Below are positions 1 to 5,344 of a stretch of DNA of 5,344 bases, one piece after another. The notes beneath the pieces were generated by a model. The model was given only the letters and a program-made list of their open reading frames with translations. It was not told where the DNA came from and did no database searches. A program made the translations under genes and the position numbers. The first letter of the stretch is position 1; each line of letters opens with the position of its first letter. Source of the DNA: Minisyncoccota bacterium (lineage in GTDB: Bacteria; Patescibacteriota; Minisyncoccia; UBA6257; 1-14-0-10-40-38); assembly GCA_020052135.1 (NCBI GenBank), contig JAGVPS010000110.1:1-5344 (forward strand), given 5' to 3'.

Positions 1-111
1 ATAAGTAAATTTAGAATGTAAATATCAAAATGAAAAATGACAATTTAAAATTCTAAAATGTTCTGAGAGAAACAAAGAACTACCAGTATTTTAAACTTTG
101 ATTTTTGCATT
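1..111. other. AT-rich non-coding segment downstream of cysS
   Basis: This stretch is very AT-rich and no gene is visible in it. Short words of the type AAAATG/AAATGA recur on the + strand (near 28-39 and 55-60), and similar words occur on the - strand just past the cysS stop (about 100-120). The two sides form a rough, imperfect inverted arrangement. A cleaner 8-base inverted pair is GTTCTGAG at 60-67 with CTCAGAAC at 122-129; the second copy lies inside the 3' end of cysS. No GC-rich hairpin followed by a T-run is visible for cysS transcripts. It may be a decayed dispersed AT-rich repeat, or simply low-complexity spacer; the sequence alone does not decide. Confidence 0.4.
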
Positions 112-1503
112 TTACATTTTCCTCAGAACCAACGGACCAAGGGGCGTATCCTCTACGGTATATCCTAACGCATCCATCTGCGTACGCATCTCATCTGCTT
201 GAATAAACTGTTTATGAATCCTGAATAGCTCGCGTTGTTTAGCGAGTCGCTTCACGCGAAATGGAAGGCGGGGGAGGGTAATAAATATGCCTAAAATGCC
301 CAAAGAACCCTTAATCCACCGAGCTATTTCCCTGCCATCGGTCTTCCCTAGGGTAAAAATCTTAGTATTTAGATCGTTAATGAGAGAAAAGATAGCCGCG
401 AGTGCCTCGGGGGTATTGACGTCATCTTGAAGCGCGGCATGAAAAGTGTCCGAAGCTTCGTGAATGCGCTCTGTTATTGCGGTCATGGTGTCCGCTCGTT
501 TAAGAAGAGATGTTTTTGCAATGAACTCCTCAATGGTTTGAAGCGCACTCACTGCTTCCTTGGCGAGCGTATCGGTATAGTCGAGCGGGGATCGATAGTG
601 ATGCGTAAGCACAATCCATCGGAGCGTTTGCGCAGAATGTTTTTTCAAAAAATCTTCAATAGTAATAAAATTCCCGACACTCTTTGCCATTTTTTCGCCT
701 TTTACGGTAAGCATTCCCACATGCATCCAAATTTTCACAAACGGTTTTTTCCCGGACGCGGCTTCCTGCTGAGCAATTTCCGCTTCGTGATGCGGAAATT
801 TTAAATCGAGTCCGCCTCCATGGAGACCATATTGTGGCCCAAAATATTTTTCGGAAATTGAGGTGTCCTCGATATGCCATCCCGGACGGCCCTCGCCAAA
901 GGGCGCCCTCCACGACGGTTCGCCTTCACGCTTAAACTTCCAAATACAAAAATCTGCCCGATTTTTTTTATTTACTCCTTCGTCAATACGGGAAACAGAA
1001 TCTTCTGCGCTCACCGCTGTACGGTGGGAAAGCTTTCCATATTCCGCAAACTTAGATACATCAAAATACCAGCCATCGCCTTCAATCTGGTAGGCGTAGC
1101 CTTTTTCAATCAGTGTTTGAACTTGTTTCACAATCGTTTTAATCTCGTGCGTGGCAGGCGCGTAGCGCGTGACGCTTTTGACGCCAATGCGTTTCATGTC
1201 GGCGATATGCTGTTTGGTGAACATTAGGGCAAGCGCACGTGCGTCCATGCGCATCTCATCCGCGCGCCGGATGATCTTGTCGTCTATATCGGTGATATTT
1301 TGTAGATAATAGACAGAGGCGCCGATATGCTTAAGATAGCGGACGAACACGTCAAAAAAAATATACGTCCGAGCATGGCCAATATGGCTTTTGTCGTACA
1401 CGGTCGGGCCGCAGACAAAAAGCTTGACCGGCCGCCGAGGGATTTCAAAAAGCTCCTTTTTCCCAGAGAGCGTATTATAGAGCGTCAGTGTTTCCGATTT
1501 CAT
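112..1503 (-). CDS. cysS: Cysteinyl-tRNA synthetase (CysRS)
   Basis: This is a class I aminoacyl-tRNA synthetase that charges tRNA-Cys with cysteine in the cytoplasm, using ATP. It has 463 residues, the normal family length. The N-terminal catalytic domain shows the CGPTVYD motif (Cys31), the HIGH signature at 40-43, the segment GRPGWHIE at 205-212, HGGGLDLKFPHHEAEIAQ near 228-245, and a KMSKS loop in the form KMAKS at 270-274. A helical tRNA-binding region follows, and the C-terminus (VEDTPLGPLVLRKM) matches the usual CysRS ending. Compared with the E. coli zinc ligands Cys28, Cys209, His234 and Glu238, the equivalents here are Cys31, Asp213, His238 and Glu242, so one cysteine ligand is replaced by aspartate. 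The ATG at 1503 overlaps the stop of the upstream corA-like gene by four bases (ATGA) and has no visible Shine-Dalgarno site, so translation probably depends on coupling. The gene looks intact. Confidence 0.97.
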   Translation of the reverse strand: MKSETLTLYNTLSGKKELFEIPRRPVKLFVCGPTVYDKSHIGHARTYIFFDVFVRYLKHIGASVYYLQNITDIDDKIIRRADEMRMDARALALMFTKQHIADMKRIGVKSVTRYAPATHEIKTIVKQVQTLIEKGYAYQIEGDGWYFDVSKFAEYGKLSHRTAVSAEDSVSRIDEGVNKKNRADFCIWKFKREGEPSWRAPFGEGRPGWHIEDTSISEKYFGPQYGLHGGGLDLKFPHHEAEIAQQEAASGKKPFVKIWMHVGMLTVKGEKMAKSVGNFITIEDFLKKHSAQTLRWIVLTHHYRSPLDYTDTLAKEAVSALQTIEEFIAKTSLLKRADTMTAITERIHEASDTFHAALQDDVNTPEALAAIFSLINDLNTKIFTLGKTDGREIARWIKGSLGILGIFITLPRLPFRVKRLAKQRELFRIHKQFIQADEMRTQMDALGYTVEDTPLGPLVLRKM

Positions 1504-2390
1504 GCAATGAGGTCGCGCCGTTTAAAGAGAATGATGATGAGTATGGTTGCGAGGAGCGTGCTTCCAAAACCCACCCAAAATTCAGCCGTGCGCGCCGCAA
1601 CGTCGTAGATGGAGGTAAAGAGCACGAGCGGAAAGGTAAGGAACGCAAGGACAGTAAAGTTCTGCATAACGCGATTGGTCTTTGCGTTTAAAAGCTGTGC
1701 ATTAGTAGATTCGAGCGCTTCAACGACCTCAAGATAATTTTCTATAAGCTGTTGCGTTTTGAGGTTATCGCCGATAAGGTCGTCGAGGTAGATGGCTGCT
1801 TGCTTTCCCCAAAAGTCCGGCCCGACGCTCCGTAACGATGAGAGCAGAATTTCTTGAGGCCGACTAATCAGACGATAATCGAACACGTCGCGTTTTACAT
1901 ATGAAATTCGCGCAAGTAGTTTTTGTTCATTTCCCTTAAAAATTTCTCTTGAGATAACGCTGATGTTCTCCTCTATATGCCGGAGCTGGCGGAGCGAGAA
2001 CGCGATGATGCTTTGCAGAAGATTATGGGTAAGTATGAGTGAGCTTTTCCCGAGCACCTGTTCCCGGAACTCGGCGCTTGAGTTCAAGTGCCCCTCGAAC
2101 GCATCCAGGGGTTCTATGTCGCCATAGCGGACGGTAATAACCGTATCCTTGGTGATGAGAAAATCTATCTCTGTCCGAAGCGAGGTTTTTTGTATCGGAT
2201 CGTACACGGGCAGGTGATAGGTAAGGAAGAGATAATCATCGTAGTTCTCTACCCGTGAACGCGCGGAGACTTGTAGAAGCTCATCCAAAATAATCGGGTG
2301 AAATTGGTGGATTTTTTTAATTTCCTCAATATCTGCTTTTGACGGGTCGGTAATGTCAATCCAGGTAATCTTCTCTTGAAATTTTTTCAT
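1500..2390 (-). CDS. CorA-family divalent cation transporter-like protein lacking the GMN motif
   Basis: The protein has 296 residues from the ATG at 2390. CorA proteins are pentameric inner-membrane channels, usually for Mg2+, with a large cytoplasmic N-terminal domain and two C-terminal membrane helices. This one has that plan: a soluble domain with segments typical of the family (ITWIDITDPS, YLFLTYHLPVYD, EIDFLITKDTVITVRYG), a long helical stretch, then TM1 at about 244-262 and TM2 at about 271-289, ending in a basic tail FKRRDLIA. Where the family has Y-G-M-N after TM1, this protein has Y-D-V-A (residues 262-265), and the loop between the helices is short and lacks the usual MPE-like segment. 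Cation transport is therefore uncertain. An in-frame TTG at 2459 would add 23 residues, but it lies upstream of the likely transcription start, and the conserved region begins just after the ATG at 2390. The ATG has no clear ribosome binding site. The gene precedes cysS with an ATGA overlap. Confidence 0.85.
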   Translation of the reverse strand: MKKFQEKITWIDITDPSKADIEEIKKIHQFHPIILDELLQVSARSRVENYDDYLFLTYHLPVYDPIQKTSLRTEIDFLITKDTVITVRYGDIEPLDAFEGHLNSSAEFREQVLGKSSLILTHNLLQSIIAFSLRQLRHIEENISVISREIFKGNEQKLLARISYVKRDVFDYRLISRPQEILLSSLRSVGPDFWGKQAAIYLDDLIGDNLKTQQLIENYLEVVEALESTNAQLLNAKTNRVMQNFTVLAFLTFPLVLFTSIYDVAARTAEFWVGFGSTLLATILIIILFKRRDLIA

Positions 2391-2438
2391 GGGTAAGTTG
2401 TACACACCCGCAGGATGGGTGAGATAAATCTTTTTCTG

Positions 2439-2452
2439 TATACTGATATAGT
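2439..2452 (+). promoter_or_regulatory. Candidate -10 boxes for the repeat-protein gene
   Basis: Two overlapping candidates lie on the + strand: TATACT at 2439-2444, and TATAGT at 2447-2452 preceded by TGA (an extended -10). Neither has a clear -35 box at standard spacing. The resulting leader would be about 25-35 bases, ending at the ATG at 2485, which has no Shine-Dalgarno site. These boxes share bases with the oppositely directed promoter of the corA-like gene, so the two directions probably compete for polymerase. Confidence 0.5.
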
Positions 2453-2458
2453 ATAGCA
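2450..2458 (-). promoter_or_regulatory. Extended -10 promoter for the corA-like/cysS pair
   Basis: On the - strand the bases read TGC-TATACT, an extended -10 element (TGn plus a hexamer one step from TATAAT). No convincing -35 box is found 16-18 bases upstream, which is usual for extended -10 promoters. The transcript would start near 2443, giving a leader of roughly 53 bases before the ATG at 2390. The call rests on sequence pattern only. Confidence 0.55.
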
Positions 2459-2484
2459 AGTCCGCTATTTTTATTCCTCCCTAT

Positions 2485-4098
2485 ATGGATACCGATACTC
2501 AAAAACAAAGTTCATCCCATATTTTAACATTCGGGCACAGCGTGCTCGCGATCCTCCTGCTCTTTGTGGTAGGGAATATCGCGTTTGGCTGGACGGATCC
2601 AAGCTCTGACCCTCCGGGAGGCGCGGGGTCACTTTCGACTGATGGTAGCGGTAACGTTAGCATTCTGAAAAGCAATAATTCTGCGGCACTCGGATTGACT
2701 ATTAAAAATACCGGCACCGGTGGTTCAAATTTTCTTCAGATAGGTGGAGGAGCGAGCGGAGACACCAACGCCCCCTATCTTTCAATATTAGGCAGTGGAT
2801 CCAATCAAAACGTAGATCCGCAAATTAAACTTGGCGGTTATTCCATTACTCAATTTATTCTGGGTATTGATGTTTCTGAAAATAAATTCAAAATCAGTAA
2901 TGACCTTGGATTCAATGATTTCATGTCAATTGACAACACGGGCAATGTTGGCATTGGTACCACAAACCCTTTGTCTAAATTGAGCGTGGAAGGGGGAGTG
3001 ACTTTAGGGGGAACTCCAGAGCAGCTTCATTGGAACAACCGAATTCCTCTCCAAAATAAGTTTACCGTGGTAGATGGCGCAAGTACTGATGTTGGAAAAT
3101 ATAATTCTCTCACTATAGGGGCAGATGGTCTTCCTGTCATTTCTTACTATGATTCGACTAATTTAGATCTGAAGGTTTTAAAGTGCGGCACTCTTACCTG
3201 TGCTCCAGTTTCTTCAAATATTATTACTACGGTTGATTCGGTGGGAAATGTAGGTACTTTCAATTCAATTGCCATAGGAGGGGATCGTATGCCAGTTATT
3301 TTTTATTACGATACGAGTGGGGGTTTAAAGGTTCTTAAATGTGGTACTGCTTCTTGTTTCCCTACCACGAGTAATACTATTTCTTCTCTCGGTACTTTCG
3401 GGAGTGCAGTAAATACAGCGATTACTATCGGCACTGATGGCAACCCTATTGTTGCCTTTAGTGATGGCGATACGAAAATTATTAAATGCGGCAATGCATT
3501 TTGTTCTTCTGAAAACATTCCTATAACAATGGATTCCACAAATGGAGGAGCGCCTTCTATTTCCTTAAATACGCAAGGATTTCCTGCTATGATTTATAGC
3601 AGTACCGGTCTTCGTCTTGCCGAATGCACAGATAGTGCGTGTACAGGAAAAAACCTAAAATTATTGAGCAGTCCTATTGGTGGAGGTATTGTTGGATTTG
3701 CTATTCCTCCAGATGGTCTTCCGGTATCCGCAACTTATGAGGGCGGAGATCTTATTATTGATAAATGTACCAAAGCTAATTGTTCATTGGACGGAAAGAA
3801 AACAGTTGATTCTGGTTTGGCTGGTGCACTCGCTCTTTCTGTGGGTGTTGATGGTCTACCTGTTATTGCATATGATCTGAATTCTCCATTAGCTTTTGTA
3901 AAGTGCGGTGACAGTTCTTGTGGCGAGGGTAATACCATTTCATCGTTTGAATCGCTCGGGTCTGGCTTCAAAAATATTTCGCTTGCTATTGGAGTTGATG
4001 GTCTCCCGATTATCTCGTATTATCATCTTACCAATGGAGATTTAAAAGTTTTACACTGCGGTTCTGATCGGTGCTTGAATTACTGGACGAGGAGATAG
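2485..4098 (+). CDS. Exported or anchored surface protein with a predicted seven-bladed beta-propeller
   Basis: This 537-residue protein is not one I can name. A short polar N-terminus is followed by a hydrophobic segment at about 19-34, acting as signal peptide or membrane anchor, so the rest should lie outside the cytoplasm. Residues about 40-185 are Gly/Ser/Asn-rich and contain NTGNVGIGTTNP with KLSVEGG (about 151-171), a motif seen in phage tail-fibre-like and bacterial surface proteins. Residues about 193-537 hold seven repeats of 46-52 residues with the pattern IGxDGLPVISYYD...LKVxKCGxxxC. Each repeat carries exactly one C-x4-C pair: 234/239, 286/291, 335/340, 381/386, 428/433, 474/479 and 525/530. 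These 14 are the only cysteines in the protein. Seven short beta-rich units suggest a seven-bladed propeller; the pairs could form disulfides after export. A role in surface adhesion or ligand binding is inference. The reading frame is uninterrupted. It is preceded by divergent promoter elements and followed after 51 bases by rmuC. Confidence 0.85.
   Translation: MDTDTQKQSSSHILTFGHSVLAILLLFVVGNIAFGWTDPSSDPPGGAGSLSTDGSGNVSILKSNNSAALGLTIKNTGTGGSNFLQIGGGASGDTNAPYLSILGSGSNQNVDPQIKLGGYSITQFILGIDVSENKFKISNDLGFNDFMSIDNTGNVGIGTTNPLSKLSVEGGVTLGGTPEQLHWNNRIPLQNKFTVVDGASTDVGKYNSLTIGADGLPVISYYDSTNLDLKVLKCGTLTCAPVSSNIITTVDSVGNVGTFNSIAIGGDRMPVIFYYDTSGGLKVLKCGTASCFPTTSNTISSLGTFGSAVNTAITIGTDGNPIVAFSDGDTKIIKCGNAFCSSENIPITMDSTNGGAPSISLNTQGFPAMIYSSTGLRLAECTDSACTGKNLKLLSSPIGGGIVGFAIPPDGLPVSATYEGGDLIIDKCTKANCSLDGKKTVDSGLAGALALSVGVDGLPVIAYDLNSPLAFVKCGDSSCGEGNTISSFESLGSGFKNISLAIGVDGLPIISYYHLTNGDLKVLHCGSDRCLNYWTRR
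3061..4092 (+). repeat. Seven tandem coding repeats (about 138-156 bp each)
   Basis: The repeats lie within the surface-protein gene. The core GATGGTCT(T/A/C)CC(T/G), encoding D-G-L-P, is kept at DNA level at 3124, 3712, 3850 and 3997, while units 2-4 have diverged (DRMP, DGNP and QGFP). The spacing between first cysteines of successive units is 52, 49, 46, 47, 46 and 51 residues. Units 1, 2 and 7 are the most alike (YYD/YYH and LKVLKCG/LKVLHCG), which suggests later duplication or exchange among them. The strand FTVVDG at residues 193-198, before unit 1, resembles the piece that ends the other units (such as IITTVD) and is missing after unit 7. Confidence 0.85.
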
Positions 4099-4134
4099 TT
4101 TTTCTCCGGTTGATATACCATTCGGTTGGCGCGG

Positions 4135-4142
4135 TGTATACT
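4135..4142 (+). promoter_or_regulatory. -10 box immediately upstream of rmuC
   Basis: TATACT at 4137-4142, preceded by TG, lies seven bases before the rmuC ATG at 4150. This is the normal distance from a -10 box to a transcription start, so the mRNA would begin at or within a base or so of the start codon. A TTGATA at 4110-4115 resembles a -35 box but sits 21 bases away, which is too far for standard spacing. The nine bases TGTATACTG recur exactly at 2437-2445 in the other promoter region. Confidence 0.5.
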
Positions 4143-4149
4143 GGAGGTT

Positions 4150-5271
4150 ATGAACCCTCTTTTTTTCGGCGTTATTGTTGCGGTTTTAATTGCGGGATTT
4201 GCCGGCATTTTTTTCTTTTTGAAAAAACAGCAAAAGCCCGAGGGAAAAGGGGACGATAAATCGCTTTTGCTTTTGCAAAATCAGGTCGCGGAGGTGACGC
4301 GGATGCTCGATACGAAGCTCGGGGAATCATCTCGGGTCATTGACGCAAAGCTTGCTGAGTCAATGCGCGCGATGCAACATCAATCGAGTGAAAGCGCGAA
4401 GATCATTCGCGATGTGACGGAGCGGCTCACGCGTCTCGATGAAACGAATAAGCAGGTGGTGAATTTCGCCGACCAGCTGAAAAATCTTCAGGATATTTTA
4501 AAAAATCCGAAACAGCGCGGCGTGCTGGGGGAGTACTACCTAGAAACGGTTTTAAAAAATGTACTTCCGCCAGGGACATACCAGATGCAGTACCCGTTTA
4601 AAGACGGAGTCATTGTTGATGCGGTGGTTATTATCGATAAGCGGATTATTCCCATTGACTCAAAGTTCAGTTTAGAGAATTACAACCGCATTTTAGAATC
4701 CGCTCTTGGCTCACCGGAACGGAAAAAATATGAATCAGCATTTATTGCTGATTTGAAAACTCGCATTGATGAAACCTCAAAATACGTGAAACCGGCCGAG
4801 GGGACGATGGATTTCGCATTTATGTTTATTCCGTCCGAGGCGGTGTATTACGATTTGCTTATCAATAAAGTCGGCGCTGTTCAGGACGAAACCCGCAATT
4901 TAGTTTCCTATGCAGGAGAGAAGCATGTCATAATTGTTTCCCCAACATCCTTCCTCGCGTATCTCCAGACGGTACTGCAGGGATTAAAAAATCAAAAAAT
5001 CTCCGAGCAAACCAAAGAGATCATCAAACATGTGGTAAATCTCACTCGGCATCTTAAAGTATACGACGATTATTTTGAAAAAATCGGAAAGAATTTATCA
5101 AACACCGTGGGCGCGTATAACCATGCCTATAAGGAATTCGCGAAGATTGACAAAGATGTGTTGAAAATCAGCGGTGAATCCGCAGGTATAACGCCCGAGC
5201 TCGTAGAAGGCCCCACACTTGAAACAGAGGAGGAGGAAAACGTGCCCCGTGAATCATCGCGACTACTCTAA
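4150..5271 (+). CDS. rmuC: RmuC-family protein (DNA recombination protein RmuC homologue)
   Basis: RmuC proteins limit inverted-repeat-associated DNA rearrangement in E. coli and carry a restriction-endonuclease-like fold; the biochemical reaction is not firmly defined. This 373-residue protein is shorter than E. coli RmuC (475). It has one N-terminal membrane helix at about 4-24 followed by KKQQK, so the rest should be cytoplasmic. A coiled coil of five 11-residue repeats spans 42-96. The RmuC domain follows: K121-Q-R-G124-V-L-G-E128 with YLE, then D157 (VDAVVII) and D170-S-K172 (PIDSKFSLENY), matching the PD-(D/E)xK-like core. The C-terminal 30 residues are acidic and unrelated to the domain, with an ITPELVEG segment at 347-354. 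I chose the ATG at 4150 over an in-frame TTG at 4126 because the TTG lies upstream of the -10 box. GGAGG at 4143-4147 is only two bases from the ATG, closer than a normal Shine-Dalgarno site. No clear terminator follows. Confidence 0.93.
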   Translation: MNPLFFGVIVAVLIAGFAGIFFFLKKQQKPEGKGDDKSLLLLQNQVAEVTRMLDTKLGESSRVIDAKLAESMRAMQHQSSESAKIIRDVTERLTRLDETNKQVVNFADQLKNLQDILKNPKQRGVLGEYYLETVLKNVLPPGTYQMQYPFKDGVIVDAVVIIDKRIIPIDSKFSLENYNRILESALGSPERKKYESAFIADLKTRIDETSKYVKPAEGTMDFAFMFIPSEAVYYDLLINKVGAVQDETRNLVSYAGEKHVIIVSPTSFLAYLQTVLQGLKNQKISEQTKEIIKHVVNLTRHLKVYDDYFEKIGKNLSNTVGAYNHAYKEFAKIDKDVLKISGESAGITPELVEGPTLETEEEENVPRESSRLL

Positions 5272-5302
5272 GAACTAGTGTTTTTCTTTATCTGTAACAA
5301 TG

Positions 5303-5344
5303 TTTTACTATGTTAAGGGACGATCGTCCCTTAACATAGTAAAA
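5303..5344. repeat. Perfect 42-base palindrome at the window end
   Basis: The left arm TTTTACTATGTTAAGGGAC (5303-5321) pairs without mismatch with its reverse complement at 5326-5344, around the self-complementary centre GATC (5322-5325). As RNA it would form a 19-bp stem with a 4-base loop. It starts 31 bases after the rmuC stop. It is not a canonical intrinsic terminator: the outer bases are T on the left and A on the right, the reverse of the usual A-tract/T-tract order, and no U-run follows within the window. The window ends exactly at the last paired base, so the palindrome may extend further. It could be a dispersed palindromic repeat, a rho-independent-like processing hairpin, or a fold-back artefact at a contig end. 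The remaining spacer (5272-5302) contains only a T-rich run at 5279-5288. Confidence 0.9.

Noticed and set aside
427..1227. Open frames of 117 and 125 codons on the + strand opposite cysS
   Set aside because: They lie wholly antisense to a clearly conserved synthetase, have no recognisable motifs and no upstream signals.
2391..2459. A 23-residue N-terminal extension of the CorA-like protein from a TTG at 2459
   Set aside because: The TTG overlaps the extended -10 box and would lie upstream of the predicted transcript start. The extension has no family similarity that I can see, and the ATG at 2390 directly precedes the conserved region.
2476..2482. AGGGAGG on the - strand as a Shine-Dalgarno site
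   Set aside because: No start codon lies 5-10 bases downstream. The nearest, TTG at 2459, is 16 bases away, and the site lies upstream of the likely transcription start.
3306..3971. Antisense open frames within the propeller repeats
   Set aside because: They follow from the base composition of the repeats; the + strand frame shows the conserved cysteine and DGLP pattern.
4091..4107. GGAGA...TCTCC hairpin after the surface-protein gene as a terminator
   Set aside because: The stem is only five base pairs with a seven-base loop; the T-run lies in the loop and none follows the stem.
4126..4149. An 8-residue extension of RmuC from a TTG at 4126
   Set aside because: It would read through the -10 box, and the hydrophobic segment typical of the N-terminus starts at the ATG at 4150.
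5303..5344. The terminal palindrome as a standard rho-independent terminator for rmuC
   Set aside because: The A/T polarity of the arms is reversed, and no U-run follows the stem within the window.

Overview
The window carries four protein genes in two divergent pairs, with little intergenic DNA. Two genes (a cysteinyl-tRNA synthetase and a CorA-family membrane protein) are read leftwards, and two (a secreted or anchored seven-repeat surface protein and an RmuC-family protein) are read rightwards. I see no rRNA, tRNA, CRISPR array, transposase or other clear mobile element.

The host looks like a bacterium with a compact genome, most plausibly a Patescibacteria/CPR member of the Parcubacteria type. 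The grounds are indirect: a short RmuC with one N-terminal membrane segment, a divergent CorA, a CysRS with an unusual metal-ligand set, poor Shine-Dalgarno sites with TATACT-like -10 boxes close to start codons, and a surface protein joining a GIGTT-type motif to a repeat domain. Stop usage fits the standard bacterial code: TGA ends corA. The taxonomic placement is inference.

Layout: 1-111 is AT-rich non-coding DNA. 112-1503 (-) is cysS. 1500-2390 (-) is a CorA-like gene that overlaps cysS by ATGA, so the two are probably co-transcribed and translationally coupled. 2391-2484 is a divergent promoter region whose -10 boxes for the two directions lie inside one short symmetric element. 2485-4098 (+) encodes a 537-residue exported or anchored protein with seven repeats, each carrying one C-x4-C pair; it is best read as a seven-bladed beta-propeller. 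4099-4149 is a short gap with a -10 box placed so that rmuC mRNA would be leaderless or nearly so. 4150-5271 (+) is rmuC. 5272-5344 is non-coding and ends in a perfect 42-base palindrome that reaches the last base of the window.

The genes do not form an evident pathway. The points most worth a second look are the disulfide-like propeller with apparent N-to-C closure, the missing GMN motif in the CorA protein, the Cys-to-Asp change at a zinc-ligand position in CysRS, the compact divergent promoter and the terminal palindrome.
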